This document shows positions 43,950-55,710 of a stretch of DNA of 64,000 nt, one piece after another. Numbering within the stretch: the first letter of the stretch is position 1; each line of letters opens with the position of its first letter. The position numbers and the translations under genes are program-made. Source of the DNA: Reticulitermes speratus (taxonomy: Eukaryota; Arthropoda; Insecta; Blattodea; Rhinotermitidae). The notes under the pieces are model-generated. The model worked only from the letters and a program-made list of their open reading frames with translations. It searched no databases and was not told where the DNA came from. Location: assembly GCA_021186555.1 (NCBI GenBank), contig JAJKFL010000042.1:7220281-7284280 (forward strand), read 5' to 3'.

Positions 43950-44470
43950 TTGGGGCGTTATAGCAAAGAAATCCTTGAGTAGAGTCCACATCCATCCGTC
44001 TGTTTGTACGTGTGTCTCTGTCATATCAGCGAAAACCTATTTTTTTCGGATTTTCATGAAATCCGATATGGGAGTTCTATGCAAAAATTTGTCATGTCAG
44101 GATGACTTTAGTGCTGTTCTTTTCAGTGAGAGCCGTATTTCACTTACTGACGTAATAGAATTTCTGCTCCTACTTACCACATTTCTAGGGTGATTTGAGT
44201 AAATTTCGATATAAAATACGGCCAAGGAATTCCGTTTGATAATCGTGAGTTTCCGAACAGAATGCGTGCAATAAAAACCGTACTTTGAGTACGGGGCGAT
44301 TTGCTACGTGCACAATCCACATTTATAGTCCAATTTGGGTAAAATTCGGCGTAAGGTATTCAAGTACAATGCTGTTGATCTTGTATTAATTTCGTTCATA
44401 GTGCCTCCGGGAAGGACATAATTTTCTACGGGCACGGATGCAATTACTTTAGGCTGGTATCATGTGTTAC
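43950..44470. repeat. Dispersed repeat related to 47190-47540
   Basis: Both regions share blocks such as GTGAGAGCCGTATTT / GTGAGAGCTGTATTTT, a 'TTCATGAAAATCG' motif and GTCCGATTTGGA / GTCCAATTTGGG. Probably part of a retroelement, but unassigned. Confidence 0.45.
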
Positions 44471-44810
44471 GTCATGGAGTATAACTAACTAACTCATGGA
44501 GCAGAGTCCTTCTTGAGAAGCTAACAGGTCGTCATCTAGTCAAGAAATTCCCCGCGTTTTATGGAACCCGAAGGTTCATTAGCGCATTCACAAGATCCCG
44601 CCACCTGTCCCTATCTTGAGCCATATCGATCCAGTCCACTCCCTCCCATCTCACTTCTTGAAGATCCATTCTAATATTATCCTCCCATCTACGCCTGGGT
44701 CTTCCAAATTGTCTCCTTCCCTCAGGTCTCCCCATCAAAATCCTGTATGCACCTCTCCCCTCCCCCATACGTGCTACATGCCCCGCCCACCTCATTCTTC
44801 TACGTCACGG
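44470..44810 (-). mobile_element. LINE 3' end
   Basis: Minus strand reads [40 protein letters not shown] and ALMNLRVP then stop, with a 3' UTR ending in AGTTAGTTAG. Nearly the same as 21391-22020 over the shared part. Confidence 0.9.
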
Positions 44811-44814
44811 AATA

Positions 44815-45690
44815 TATCACATATAATCTCTCTGTCTTGTTCTGTATTCTGTGGCTTATCCTGTGTCATCTATAATTATTATAACATTATCACGATGTGG
44901 ATTTTAACCCCAATTTCTTTGTACACAATTCGGTAATCTCGTTCTGATATTCAGGGCATATCTTGATTTTCTGCCACTACCTTACTCTACTTTCTATTTG
45001 GAATATATTTCCTTTAAACTGCGTTCCCATTTTAATGCGGAGTGTACAGTAATGAACCTGCGACCATTTGTAAGGAAGTTTGTGTTTGGGAGGGAGATGT
45101 ACGTTGTCATACTGTGCTTCTATTTGTGTCACTGATTGCAGTAAGGGATACAGACGGCAGAGTTGCAAACTCTGTGTGTAAATCAATTTGACATGGTACC
45201 GGCATGAGTTTCTACCGCTAAGTGTAGGCTACAGGCGACAGAGCCTTGAATTTGCACTTCAATATAAATGGGCCTGCGTCCGTCCGTCACGCCGCACTAA
45301 CTGCTTCTCGCCTTCTCCGGTGAGCCCGTAGTTACTGCGGACGTTGCAATTTTCGACAATCACATTTAATTGTTCAGTTTAGCGTCTGCTTTAACAGTTC
45401 GACGACGCTGACCTTTAAATTCCAAATACTGAAGACTGGAGGGGTTTTAATTTATAATTATCTTAAATGCATTCACAATCGTACAGTGCATCAAGGCAGG
45501 CAATACATGAAGAATTAAAATGTCAGTACACTGCACCGAGGCCGGCACTGAAGGGTTAACGTAGACTTTTTTGTTTAATTATTCGGAGAGTTTGCAATAA
45601 AAATTTATAAATATTAGCTTATTACTTTTATGTTTGTTGTATCGTTGTGTTATTTTATTAATATATATTACTTACACACCTTATAAAAAG
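44815..45690. other. Intergenic, nothing recognised
   Basis: No ORF with family resemblance and no repeat recurring in the window. Confidence 0.45.
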
Positions 45691-45962
45691 GTAAAGCAAT
45701 CCCATTACAGGCCTGGACAGGCCCTTAGGGTTCCAGGAGGTTGAGGCTCCCAGATTTCTAGACAATCGGCACATGAAGGTGGTAAGGTTGTCAGCCCTAC
45801 GCACCGGCCGCCTTTACCTCCCCAGGAAAGATTCCTGGTACCATTTCTGTTAGAGGCTGAGTCGACCCCAGAGCCATAGTGCGACCGAAACGATTATGTC
45901 AAGGAAAAATCCCAATGACACCATCGGGAATCGAACCCGCGACGTTCCGGTTTGTAGCACAC
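45690..45962 (-). mobile_element. tRNA-derived SINE (family of 24569-24879)
   Basis: Reverse copy: GGTTCCAGGAGGTTGAGGCT body and minus-strand B box GGTTCGATTCC. Cut off inside the tRNA head, where a different SINE begins. Confidence 0.88.
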
Positions 45963-46075
45963 TCACAAGAGACAGACATCATGCCCATGGTGGATTCGTA
46001 CCCACGATCCTAGTAAGCGAGCGGCCGTAGACCCACGCCTTAGACCGCGCGGCCACTGGGATCGGCATTCGACTC
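45963..46075 (-). mobile_element. SINE head (family of 30184-30465)
   Basis: Reverse tRNA-like head (GCGGCCACTGGGATCGGC on the plus strand) directly joined to the preceding SINE. Confidence 0.8.
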
Positions 46076-46835
46076 TACTTTACTCTTCAAAATGTCCTTC
46101 TGGTTCTTTGCAGGTCGCGTATTCGACAACTGTGTGAGCAGTCGAAAGTTTTGAATATGTATAAATAAATATATATGTATAATATTATATATTATATATA
46201 TATAATAATAATGAAGATGAATTCTATGTTCCAGTTTGACCAGAGTCTACATTTAAGTTGTTATGGAGCGCTCGGTTAACATTCCTTGCAGGCGATATTC
46301 GCTTTACGAGTACAAGCTGTAGGCACGGAGCTATATTCGTATTTCATATTCAAGCTCTGTTCCATCTTTTCCGGCGAGGTAAAGACGTTAATAATTCTAG
46401 AGTAACGTTCACGTCGAAATTTGTTTTAATGTCGGGACGAGGAGAGATGTTAAAATTGTGTAGCCAGCAGCAGAGTGTTAATTCGGAGCAGGAAGGTCTT
46501 CGGGCGTGTACAAATGTACAGATTTTTCACGAGAATTTAAAGCCGGAATGAGCAATAATTCATCGACAGAGCGTGTTGTGTGCAGAGTTTATTGATTGCA
46601 CAGAGACTACTAATTTTTATGTTTCGTTGTAATGCAGCAGTCGTGATGGTAACTCCGCTGTGTTCGGGGTTGCTAATACCTTAGCAGTGGCGGAGTTCAA
46701 GTTTATGGTGCCATGTATTTTACTCAAAAAAGTAGGTGTATATACCAAAATATACGGCGTCCCATTCCATACACTGTCATCGCCGTAAGCACAGAACGTA
46801 AGATATCACATTCAGTCTATATTCTTCTCTTAGTA

Positions 46836-47033
46836 CAGGGGTGTCCAACCCGCGTCCCGCCAGGTTGTTTTATGCAGTCCGCTAACACATTTGTAAATCG
46901 TGTATATACTATAACATTACTCAATATTTTACGCGGTTCATTATACCACTTATTGTGTATTTTACACGGGCGGCTCGCCAACCAGTCCACAATAACCCTG
47001 TGGCCCTTCGCCAAAAAAGTTTGGACACCCCTG
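46836..47033. mobile_element. hAT-type MITE
   Basis: Ends CAGGGGTGTCCAACC and GTTTGGACACCCCTG, typical of hAT non-autonomous elements; interior includes GGCGAAGGGCCAC on the minus strand. The 8-bp duplication is not clearly preserved (TCTTAGTA against CCTTAAAG). Confidence 0.75.
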
Positions 47034-47189
47034 CCTTAAAGTGAGAGATCATATTTCACACCCATAAATTACGAGAGGTAAAATTTTACTTTTGGACATT
47101 ATAATGGATGCGTTTTACGAGCGTAAGTGAAGACAAAGGATATCGAACTGATTTGTTTCAAACACACCCCGACTTTAATCCGCTTAGTT

Positions 47190-47540
47190 TCTTCCAGGTT
47201 GTCAAGCAAGCGTGATTTTCGTGAAAATTGGCATAAAACAGATGTACGTTTTTTAAGGGCATAAATTACTTTCTATCCGTAATTTACACATTTCTCGACA
47301 GATTTTGGCGAAATTTGCTATAGATCTCCATTTTAAGCTATTCTTCCGTTATGACTTTCGTGAAAATCGCTGCAGTGAGAGCTGTATTTTGGTTAAAGGT
47401 ATCACGGATATTTGGCCTATCTTTTACATTTTTAGTCCGATTTGGACAAAATTCAGTAAATGGGGTTTTCCCAAAAATTTACTAAGTAGTTTTAAGTTTC
47501 GTGAAAATCGGCGCACGGAAGATCATAACTTTCGTTCGTA
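47190..47540. repeat. Dispersed repeat related to 43950-44470
   Basis: Repeated 'TTCGTGAAAATCG' blocks at 47217, 47346 and 47497 suggest an internal period of about 130-150 bp; shared blocks with 43950-44470. Confidence 0.45.
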
Positions 47541-47569
47541 AATAGAGTTACATTTATGCGTGTACCGTG

Positions 47570-47790
47570 ATAGCGCTCTCTGTATAGCGACTTGCTATGA
47601 GGATCGATTCCCGGTGGGGGCGAGATTTTCCACACCCGTCCAGACCGTCCCTGGGGGAGTTGCGTTAACCACCCACCACCTCTAGTGCCGAGGTTAAAGA
47701 AAGAGTAAATCTATACCTCTACTCTCCCTCCGTGCCTTGATGGCATGTTATAGGGTGAAATTTACTTTTTTACCTTTACCTTTACTGTGA
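47570..47790 (+). mobile_element. tRNA-derived SINE (family of 20010-20296)
   Basis: GTATAGCGACTTGCTATGAG head, GATCGATTCCCGGTGGGGGC, body ending in TTTACCTTTACCTTTAC. Confidence 0.85.
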
Positions 47791-48048
47791 AATCGTAAGA
47801 TATTGTTATAGTAAAGAACGCCTTGGCAAATTCTATATACTACGTCACGAAGTACACCATTTGCAATCTTGTTAAATAAGGGTACTTATTAAGTTGCGGT
47901 TGTCACGTGATGTAAGTTTTTAGGTACGGTGTACAGGCTTCGTCCTGACATTGTGTTTGAAGAGTGTAAGAAATCCTTTAACCTTCAAAGACTAAAATCA
48001 ATCTACATTATATACGAGTGTATATATGTGTTTATATATATATATATA

Positions 48049-48067
48049 ATCATTTTGAATAACCCTG
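48049..48067. mobile_element. Orphan mariner TIR end
   Basis: CATTTTGAATAACCCTG matches the right terminal repeat of 48165-48551 and abuts the next MITE across TATA. Confidence 0.65.
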
Positions 48068-48071
48068 TATA

Positions 48072-48148
48072 CAGGGTATACACAAAAGAATGGTGCGGTT
48101 TCAATGTATATTATATGAATACCGCACCATTCTTTTGTGTATGCCATG
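48072..48148. mobile_element. 77-bp mariner MITE
   Basis: TIR CAGGGTATACACAAAAGAAT both ways round a short centre, flanked by TA; twin of 33893-33969. Confidence 0.9.
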
Positions 48149-48164
48149 TATATATGTATATATA

Positions 48165-48551
48165 CAGGGTTATTCAAAATGATTGTCGGGGTTTTAACAA
48201 CTTGGCCACCTCGTTGTCCAGATGCAACCCCATGTGATTTCTTTGTATGTGGTTACGTCAAGGATCAGGTTTATGTTCCTCCTCTTCCCGCAAGTATCCC
48301 GGAACTGAAGGTACGAATCAGAACCGCCATTGAAACCATCAACGCTGACATGCTAGAAAAAGTTTGGAACGAACTCGATTATCGTGTTGATGTTTGTATA
48401 ATCACAAAGGGTGCACATATAGAGCACCTGTAAGGTATGTCACAAAAACTTGGAGTGTTGTTCTATTAAATAAAAAACACATATACTCTATCTCAAGTGT
48501 ATTGTGTATGACAAGTTGTTAAAACCCCGACAATAATTTTGAATAACCCTG
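48165..48551 (+). mobile_element. 387-bp mariner/IS630 relic with transposase C-terminus
   Basis: TIRs of about 46 bp (CAGGGTTATTCAAAATGATT...), TA duplication. Interior reads TTWPPRCPDATPCDFFVCGY, VKDQVYVPPLPASIPELKVR and YRVDVCIITKGAHIEHL then TAA: the region after the last catalytic Asp of a mariner-type transposase. The N-terminal two thirds are deleted. Confidence 0.88.
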
Positions 48552-49179
48552 TATATATATGAGTTTCAGTTCATACATAACAGAGAACAAGTGTTTTACC
48601 ATTAGAAAGGACAACCAATTAATGTTTTACTAGGAAATAATGGCTGATTTAATATAGGAATCATGCAGAATACATACATAAATTTTGTAGAAAAATTCAG
48701 AGTTTCTAGTGTTCAATTAGGTGGCACATATATTTACCACTACGCTCTAAAAGGCTAATATATCCCCATTAACATTATGACGCTTCGATGTTGTATTACA
48801 ACTAAAGAGCAACAGATATAGAGAAATATGCTTCAGAGTAAATTTTAAACTAAACAAGGTAATTAAATATTTTTGTAAGCATAAATGTACTAAGTTCACT
48901 CAATCAACAAAAAAACAGATCGCTACTTTTTATAAAGAGGCTCAGGGAAAACAGAAAAGATTGTTGGTGATACTGACATTGAAGTTGATGGAATATGAAG
49001 GTAGAGTTATACAAGCTGATGTTTGATGGAAAGAAACGCTCTAACCGCGTGAGTCAAGAACATGTTTATTTAAAATTAAATTATGCTTAAGTAGTTATAT
49101 CTTAAAAACGTGTCACTTAACCCGAGCACAGTTTAATGACCAAAACAGAAATATTGCATGATGTATTTTAAAACCGCAT

Positions 49180-49567
49180 AAGCTCGCTAGTTTCATATTG
49201 TCTAAATCTACATCCGACAACAAAGTTACATCTCTACAAGACGTCGATTCGCCCAACAATGACATATGCGGCACCAGTATGGTGTTCAGTCAGTCACTCC
49301 ACATATCAGTATCTAGAAGTCATACAAAACAAATGTTTAAGAGTTATCACTCAAGCCCCAAAATACCCCATCTCCCGTCTACACACGATAACAGGCATCG
49401 AATATCTCCAGACTTACATACGAACAATAGCAGAGCGATTTTACGCACAATGCCCTGAACATAAAATCCGCTCATTCGATGTATTGGCAATTACACCAGA
49501 CAGGACCTACTCAAGTTGTACAAAAAGTATAGACATAAAAGACCAAAACATATTCTACTCTAAATAG
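49180..49567 (+). mobile_element. LINE RT C-terminal fragment (jockey-like)
   Basis: Frame at 49259 reads MTYAAPVWCSVSHSTYQYLE, VIQNKCLRVITQAPKY, LHTITGIEYLQTYI and RFYAQCPEHK, the conserved region after the RT domain of jockey-type LINEs; a frameshift separates it from the upstream frame. Confidence 0.78.
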
Positions 49568-49768
49568 AGCAGAGGGTTGGGTAGTGTTTTTTCTTTGCGG
49601 TTATGCTGTATTTTTCACTACATGTAAGATTAGAGTGGCTCTTACAAGATAGTCAGGTCCATTACCTGTGTCAATGTCAACCTGGACGTTGGTAATAGGT
49701 ACAACGAGTCGACTGGTGCATATCTCCATTGATGTAATTGCTGATGTAGTAAACAAAGTTTATATATA

Positions 49769-50444
49769 CAGGGCATACACAAAAGAATGGTGCGGTTTCA
49801 AAAGTGAATAAAAAATTTATTTCTCACCTTACACGGGCACAACATACACCGTCACGGCGGAAACTGTCCAAGTTTCTCATTTGGTAATTATAATCCTTCA
49901 ATGTGTGCACCCTGGGTCACACGAACACATCCACACGGTAATCAAACTCATCCCAGACCCGGTGAAGCAACTGTGACTGGCAACTCATTTTTGGACATGT
50001 TGGAAAGCTGGTTGTTACCCCAACTGAATACCAATTATAACGATTACGTTCTACAACTGGACGGAGCTCCCCCCCATTTTCACAGGAATGTACGAGTGCT
50101 TCTCAATCGTGTTCTTCCGCAGCGCTGGATCGGACGTGCTGCTGCAAATGGAGACAAGAACCTTCTTCCTTGGCCACCCCGTTCACCAGATCTTACACGT
50201 GCGATTTCTTTCTTTGGGGGGTTCGTTTACATGCGACATGGCTACACCGGGTCTGGTGGATGAGTTTGATTACCGTGTGTATGTGTGTCGTGTGACCCAG
50301 GGTGCACACATTGAAGGATTGTAATTACAAAATGAGAAACTTGGACAGTTGCCGCAGCTGACGGTGTATGTTGTGCCCGTGTAAGGTGAGAAATAAATTT
50401 TTTATTCACTTTTGAAACCGCACCATTCTTTTGTGTATGCCCTG
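49769..50444 (+). mobile_element. 676-bp mariner relic with about 200-bp arms
   Basis: TIR CAGGGCATACACAAAAGAAT, TA duplication. The left 197 bp is an inverted copy of the right end, including the transposase C-terminus (VTQGAHIEGL). The centre reads LQLDGAPPHFHRNVRVLLNR and LPWPPRSPDLT: second and third catalytic Asp region of a mariner-type enzyme. Frame broken after PDLT. Confidence 0.9.
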
Positions 50445-50449
50445 TATAT

Positions 50450-51945
50450 ATTGTCTAAATCAAATCCTGTTTTCATTTGCAGACTATCCGGCATAACCTT
50501 GACTTTAATCAGCAACTCTCTCTCACTAACATAAAAGCTACAAGATTTATTGTCATAAGAAGGCCTTTTTTTCATATTTTCCGCGTATATTTAGATTCTA
50601 AGAATTTGAAGCGTGAAGTTAATTTACGTGACGCATACAAATTCAGTATTTACCTCACACACAGCCTCCCCTTTACAAAGATCAGTTATTTAATATTGTT
50701 CAGGGAAATAATCACTGTACTCAGAATCAAATAAAACCCACCAATACCCCCCTGATGGCAGAAGGTATGGCTCTTCGTGTTGAAGCAGGTGCTATATGAA
50801 GAATGCCTTTTCACTATATAGTCTCATATAATTTCATAACTTTTTCCTTCTAAATAATAATTCAAAATAATTTCTTATAATCCTCAGTCTCAGAGAAATA
50901 GATCTTGCAGTCCATTAGTTGATACTCCTGCTTTTTCTTTCTTAGGGCCCTTAGGCACATTTTTTTCTCTGCTTATCTCTCCAATGTGCTGTCACTTTCA
51001 GATTGGTATTTCGCAGAAAATTTTCAGGAAAGAATTTTATAAACACGTATCTCTCTTAGCTTACAACGTACACGTATTTTGAAACATCCATTACTTCCAA
51101 TTACTGCGGTGTAATATTTCATGGTTATTTAAACCCGAGTTTTACACAAATGCCTCGGCGGTGTAATTCTCACGCACCTTTGGTGACAGCCCATAGAAAC
51201 AAAAGTTGTTACGTCTTTTGCGGGTAAATTGCTGTTAAAAAGCAATTCGAAATAAAATATGTTATTGTCAGATGATTTTATTTACCCTAAAATTTCAACA
51301 CTGAATGCTTTAAAACTTTTTGAATTCATCCCATTGTGGTAAAGCCTATCATATTAAAATTGACATACATTTTGCTTTGAAGTCGACACGTATGTGAGCT
51401 TTAATGGTAGCTTTAAAGCTAAGTAATTGACCCGCTTAAACATTAAAGAACTCTACATTTTACGTACAGATTATCGGAATAATCGGTGATTATTTCCGTA
51501 AACAACATTAAGAATCTCTTTCTAATGAAGAAGGACTCTTTTCTCTGTGAGGTGTAAGTAGGATTTTTAAATATAATTAAATTTCAGGTTTTAAGGGCTA
51601 ATAACAGAATGAATCAAAATGAACATGGGATACACTCGTGTTATTGTATTGCTGGTAATTTTGGAAAGGAAGCGGAGGATAGGTAAGCGTAAATGAAATT
51701 TGGACAAAGCAAAACCAAAACCACTTTTATCTTACTGTATAGGAAGTATCGCAAATTCTTTATGAGTCAAGCAATAATATAAATAGCTTCTGACCATAAT
51801 GTCTATTACAACAAAAAATTCGACCCTCACACTATGTCATACGTAGTCTCCAAAATTTGTATATTTGCCATATTTGTAACTGTTAAGATATGCAAAGGAC
51901 ACATTTCTTGTCTGTATATGTTTATAAAAGCACAGCGGAAGATTA
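50450..51945. other. Intergenic; diverged relative of the 166-bp repeat at 50640-50770
   Basis: CAGTTATTTAATATTGTTCA, GGGAAATAATCACTGT and CTCAGAATCAAATAAAACCC parallel blocks of the 40550-41215 unit. Otherwise nothing recognised. Confidence 0.4.
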
Positions 51946-52180
51946 GGGGTACAGATCTACTCTTTCATTAACCTCGCCACTAGACGGGTGTGGGTGGTTA
52001 AGCCACGACCCGGCCGCTTTACGCCCAGCAAAGAGAATCACTACCCATTGTACAGGAGGCTGGGTGGGGCCCAGGGCCGGTGTGGACGGGTGCGGAAAAC
52101 CTCGCCCCAACCGGGATTCGATCCCCGGACTGTCCAGCCCGTAGCGAATCGCTATACTGATGAGCTATCCCGGCTCACTT
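51945..52180 (-). mobile_element. tRNA-derived SINE (family of 20010-20296)
   Basis: Reverse copy with CTTTCATTAACCTCGCCACT, GGGATTCGATCCCCGGACTG and GATGAGCTATCCCGGCTCAC. Confidence 0.87.
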
Positions 52181-52424
52181 GTGGTGTATAATCCATACAG
52201 TATTTCCCAATGTTTCGTTACATATCACAACCAAAATAGAAAATCAGGCATAAATTCGTTTTCCTGCCACGTGTTTAACATTCTAAAATAATTCTTTAAC
52301 ACAGCTTGTGATCTTTGGAAGACACACACGGCCACAAATTTACCATTTTTAATGAAATGACAATAGTGTCGTTTACACCACACAGGTCTCCATGGTCGTC
52401 AGATTTGCCTATACTACTATGGTA

Positions 52425-52625
52425 TGCCGATTCCGGGTTCGAATCCCGCCTAGGGCATGGATGTCTGTCTCTTGTGAGTGTTGTGTGTTGTCAGGTAGAG
52501 GTCTCTGCGTGGAGCTGATCACTTGTCCAGAGGAGTCCTACCGAGCGTGATGTGTCTGAGTGTGACCATGAAGCCTCGATAATGAGGAGGCCCAGGCACA
52601 TTAGGGGCTGTTGCGCCATGGAAAA
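52425..52625 (+). mobile_element. SINE lacking part of its head (family of 30184)
   Basis: B box GGTTCGAATCC, GATGTCTGTCTCTTGTGAGT body, ends AAAAAAATT. Confidence 0.87.
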
Positions 52626-52629
52626 AAAT

Positions 52630-53675
52630 TATGGTATAGAAATAAATTATACAAAGTTATATAAATTTGAAAATTGACGTCATTAAATAAGACACTTAAA
52701 AAAAGCAAAGCAAGGCGGAATTTTAGACCTGGGGCAGAAAGAAAACACATATAGGCCTAGGTTTTGAACCCAAGAAATTTGAATGGAAGTCAGTAGTAGT
52801 TTGTAATGAGTTAAACCGACTATAAACTTCTTTGTGGATCTTCTGGTTGTTCTCTCTGTTTTGTTTTGCTTTAAGCAAGATATTGAAGTAGGCTTTGGGA
52901 GCAACACTGAGGTCGAACACAGCCTGAGAAATGGCTGGGCTTTGTCGTGTACTTGGAGCCGAGATGAGGAAGAATGGCTGAAATGTTAGCCCTTAAATCC
53001 CCTCCACCCCATCGCAGTGTTGCACACTAAACCCCTTCTAAACTATGCAATATTTGGCTACGACATGATTCACAAATCTCTTGACCATTTTACAAAAGAA
53101 GTAAACCCTGAAAAAAAAAAATCAAGATTGTAATGTAAATGTACAATCAGCACAAAATAAAAATAGAACACACGACATCTTTGCTGCATACAACTGTTCT
53201 AATCGTTTTTAAACTTTGCCTCTAAACGACGAATAAATGTTTCGTCCTCAGATTTAATGCATAATATATCTTATTTTAAGAAACACCAGGCGATCAATGG
53301 GTGCTGCATTTAACCCAGTACATACGTATATTAATATAACTGTCTTGTATAATTTGGTTACTGCCGCTGACCTAACTGAGAACACGCGAAGATAATCTTA
53401 AATTTACTTTCTGTTCCCTCCAAAATGTAGGGTAGCCATGGCTGTCAAACGATTTGAAAGTATTTCAGTACACTTTATGAATATAATGCTTTTTTTAAAA
53501 GCTATATAAATATTATTTTATATTAGGCTCCACACAATTGTATTAGTGTTATCAGTGTAAATTTTATGTACCATCACAGTACAATGCAAACGATCCAAAG
53601 ATTTTATTGAAATCGAAAAAACTCATTCCTCACTCTGAATTTTACGTTGAATTCACCGTGAATTTTTGCTTAATT
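52630..53675. other. Intergenic, nothing recognised
   Basis: The minus-strand frame 52683-52907 has no family resemblance. No repeat recognised. Confidence 0.45.
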
Positions 53676-53741
53676 GAACAATTTATACCAACAAATGCAC
53701 ACAGACATATAATGTCAATAGTTTCTTTTATTAATAGCTTT

Positions 53742-53785
53742 CCCCAATACGTATTTCGGCGTGTTTACATCGCCATCTTCAGGGG
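53742..53785 (-). ncRNA. Hammerhead ribozyme, self-complementary stem III
   Basis: Minus strand: stem I CCC/GGG, CUGAAGA, U, GGCG/CGCC helix II, GAAA with AUACGUAU and U cleavage residue. Stem III AUAC/GUAU has no loop, so it would form only between two molecules or copies. Confidence 0.68.
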
Positions 53786-53830
53786 TCGTTGAATATTATA
53801 AATATTGGTCTATGTTAAAAACTTCAACGA

Positions 53831-53875
53831 CCCCCTGAAGATGGCGATGTAAACACGCCGAAATACGTATTGGGG
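53831..53875 (+). ncRNA. Hammerhead ribozyme, self-complementary stem III
   Basis: Stem I CCCC (53831-53834) with GGGG (53872-53875); CUGAAGA 53835-53841; extra U; GGCG/CGCC; GAAA 53860-53863; AUAC/GUAU; cleavage after U53871. Same dimer-type arrangement as its minus-strand partner. Confidence 0.72.
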
Positions 53876-53944
53876 AAAGCTATTAATAAAAGACACTATT
53901 GACATTATATATGTCTGTGTGTATTTGTTGGTATAAATTGTTAC

Positions 53945-55465
53945 TTCCTTACTCATTCACCTTCATAATCTTAGCAAGCAATGTCGTCCTGAAATGACAC
54001 ACTTCAAAAGTACATTTTACTGATTTCTGCCAGTGTAAATAAAATGTACCGGAAGACGCTTTGAAAGGAATATGTTGTGTTGGTTCACAGAGCAGCCACT
54101 AGATGGCATACATGTTCAGCATGAACCAATTTCAGTTGCCGGCCGACCGTAAGAACTTGGTACACATGCATTTTGTGCGTTATTCATACTATTTATGTTA
54201 TTTTAAAGTGTGTTATACGTATTTACTTGTGTCTGTGGTGTGAATGTTTGACCAAATTAAAGAGCGGATTTATCTTCAGTCATGCAACTGAAATGGGTTG
54301 AAGAAGGTAAGACGAATCACTCAAGATTTCATTGCAAAGTATGTTAAGCAAAGGTAGGTTATGTTTTGATGCATCTGTTCATGCCTTACTGTGTCGTGCA
54401 TGGCGGACAAGTGTAGAGCATACAGCGCCATGATCGTGAAGCGAAAGCTTATAGAAAGAAGGTTGTATATTACGTTCCAAAGTGACCTTTACAAGCATTT
54501 CATTAATTTCATGGAAACGTTACTGGATGACACTGGATTTTAGATCGAGTCAGAGAACAGAGAAAAGTAAAACACGGATGTCATCTTTATGAGAAATAAA
54601 TAGGTTTACTAAGAAGTTCTTATATAAATGAGATGGACAGTTTCAAAGGAGGCGTGTTACATTCTATCACGGAGAACCAATACGGCGAATATCACGTGAA
54701 AGATAGCTTACGTGGTATGCCTTTGGCTCGCTTGCAATGAAAGCTGAAAAAATACGAGTAGGATGTAGCAACTTCAGAATAAATAAACGAATTTGTATAA
54801 CATTCAGTGTTATAAAGCATCATTAAAATTCGTCCAAATTTTCTAAATTTGTTAAAGTCTGTCTACAGTGCTGGACATTTTACATGAAGACCTACATATG
54901 TGTTTATGCGTGCAGCTGGTGGTAACTCGCTACATATTTATGGGATCGGAAAGTTTTTCGGACACGAGTTGTAGACAGTGTTAAATCTAATGCATTTTAC
55001 CTTAAGTCATTTGGTTTTTTGAGATAATTTCAACAAAGGAAACTTCATTCTGTTCTACTTGATAGCTCGAGAAATTGATTTAGGCCTAATTTTATACTGA
55101 AGGTTTTTACTTGTCCGCCAACCTGGTTTCAATGTGTTTATAAGACTCTCCAATACAGAATTTTCACGAACTGAAAATCCGTAAACACTAAGAAAAGGAA
55201 TACGACAACATTTTGCGCAAATCGCAAATTTCTTTACGTGTTATGATAATTTCTTATGCGCCCAAATAACTTATGAAAACCAACGGCTGTAACATTAGAA
55301 TTACTACAGTATCTGCACATGCGCAACAGGAGCATGCATTATTTATATATGAATAAATTAAAAATATGTAAAGAGATCTAAATATTTGGTGCGACAAGTT
55401 TGTGCAAAGTGTGCTTGGGTTAGAATATCAACTTTAACATGAGTGTTTCTGTCAATGGAAATGAA
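53945..55465. other. Intergenic, nothing recognised
   Basis: No ORF over 60 codons of interest, no recurring repeat; unassigned. Confidence 0.45.
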
Positions 55466-55469
55466 CTCA

Positions 55470-55710
55470 GACCCCGAGCTAGATGGCTGAACTTTCTGAC
55501 TCGTGTTTGCCCAGTTCAACTCTCAGTTGGGACACTGACCAATTTGAGGTGTTTCTTGCCTTCCTTCGATTACACCAGACAACTGCCCTGTTAGTAGCTT
55601 AAAACAGACCATAATAACTACATCTTCTCCCCTCCTTTCCAAGCCATTAGTCACTATTCTTAAGCCATTTGACGTCACATAGTCTGAGTCACAAACAACG
55701 CCGGTAAACA
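55470..55710 (+). mobile_element. Old SINE-like repeat
   Basis: CTAGATGGCTGAACTTTCTG head, GTTCAACTCTCAGTTGGGAC (degenerate B box) and ATTTGACGTCACATAGTCTG tail, as in 17385-17625. Confidence 0.5.

Larger units (their letters stand above)
53678..53942. mobile_element. Foldback element with hammerheads on both strands
   Basis: Arms of about 105 bp (AACAATTTATACCAACAAAT..., TTAATAGCTTTCCCCAATAC...) around a 35-bp spacer. Each arm carries a complete hammerhead core (53742-53785 minus, 53831-53875 plus). Confidence 0.85.

Noticed and set aside
46258..46551. 97-codon plus-strand frame
   Set aside because: No recognisable motif, no splice context, and no support beyond its length.
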